From Phytophthora sp. 'mugwort' (lineage: Eukaryota; Oomycota; Peronosporomycetes; Peronosporales; Peronosporaceae), in assembly GCA_033558025.1 (NCBI GenBank), contig JAUCEF010000014.1:1860001-1924000 (forward strand): 64,000 bases of DNA, written 5' to 3'. Below the pieces are notes generated by a model. It did not search any database, was not told the DNA's origin, and saw only the letters and a program-made list of their open reading frames with translations. Positions 63,789 through 64,000 of the stretch are shown here, piece by piece. Position numbers and translations under genes: made by a program. How positions within the stretch are numbered: the stretch's first letter is position 1; each line of letters opens with the position of its first letter.

Positions 63789-63850
63789 ACGGCCAACTGG
63801 TACTGTACCGGTGTTGCACGGTGCCGTCTACAGTACCGCTCATTGGCCGT
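63789..63850. repeat. Imperfect inverted repeat of about 60 bp
   Basis: ACGGCCAA and GGTACTGTA on the left (63789-63807) pair with TACAGTACC and TTGGCCGT on the right (63829-63850), with a few bases unpaired. The centre is GC-rich. It could be a foldback remnant. Confidence 0.6.
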
Positions 63851-64000
63851 GTGCACGTGGCAAAGACCCAATCGAATCGAGCTTTTCGCCGCAATTGTCC
63901 GCGCTCTCGGCACAGTGTGCGCATGCTTGCTTCGTATTATCAGGTACAACCGCGTCTCACAAAGTGGCTGCTTGACTGACCAACTTGGTGCTGTGACAGG

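Larger units (their letters stand above)
62457..64000. other. Terminal region without a supported gene
   Basis: Only short frames occur. A plus-strand run near 63250-63410 (HLSALAAIAAVMIALASG then SSSSRKRRELQREL) looks protein-like but is soon broken, and no domain is recognised. Two repeats are listed separately. Confidence 0.4.

Noticed and set aside
1..64000. RxLR or Crinkler effectors, CRISPR arrays, tRNA or rRNA genes
   Set aside because: No signal-peptide frame with an RxLR or LFLAK motif, no regularly spaced repeats and no tRNA-like fold was noticed by eye; a covariance-model and motif scan would settle this.

Overview
The window looks like nuclear DNA of an oomycete, most likely a Phytophthora-like member of the Peronosporales. 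This is inferred from several things: long intronless or intron-poor genes, short GT-AG introns of about 54-97 bp (one of 157 bp) with CTAAT-like branch sites, very short intergenic spaces, and gene-rich islands separated by decayed Ty3/gypsy, Ty1/copia, pogo-like, hAT and Tc1/mariner elements. No tRNA, rRNA, CRISPR array or bacterial-type operon was seen. No RxLR or Crinkler effector was recognised.

Layout. Positions 1-6.0 kb hold a degraded gypsy element on the minus strand plus an LTR fragment in the opposite orientation. From 6.3 to 26 kb is a host gene island: a seven-exon M14 metallocarboxypeptidase with a C-terminal membrane anchor (-), an intronless anoctamin/TMEM16 protein with an EF-hand (+), a small Cys/His protein (+), a POT-family peptide transporter (-) and a giant BEACH-WD40 protein (-). 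From about 26.4 to 46.4 kb is a transposon graveyard: a SANT-like gene fragment, two pogo-like elements with TA target duplications and recognisable inverted repeats (27302-29164 and 37106-38879), a hAT fragment, a gypsy protease-RT relic, a third DDE transposase relic without visible ends, a copia fragment, a chromodomain-like relic, and one nearly complete copia element with both LTRs (41401-46362). Just downstream of the copia element is a decayed piece of a paralogue of the BEACH gene.

From about 47 to 58.1 kb is a second, compact host island: an orphan coding segment (-), an EF-hand protein (-), an Integrator subunit 4-like HEAT protein (+), a mitochondrial-type rRNA 2'-O-methyltransferase (-), a ZNF598/Hel2-like ribosome-collision ubiquitin ligase (+) and a WW-WH2 actin-regulator-like protein (-). 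From 58554 to 62454 is a third pogo-like element. It carries a fragment of a host P5-type ATPase, a fragment of an unidentified gene and a nested Tc1/mariner relic. The last 1.5 kb has no gene I can support.

The host genes look like independent housekeeping genes (membrane lipid and peptide handling, vesicle traffic, RNA processing, translation quality control, actin) rather than a functional cluster. The most notable signals are the gene-fragment-carrying pogo-like element, the repeated TA-CCG terminal architecture of three different pogo-like families, the copia half-tRNA primer-binding site, and the BEACH paralogue relic. I see no convincing new multi-gene system. Exon coordinates were built by hand from reading frames and splice signals and have not been tested against transcripts.
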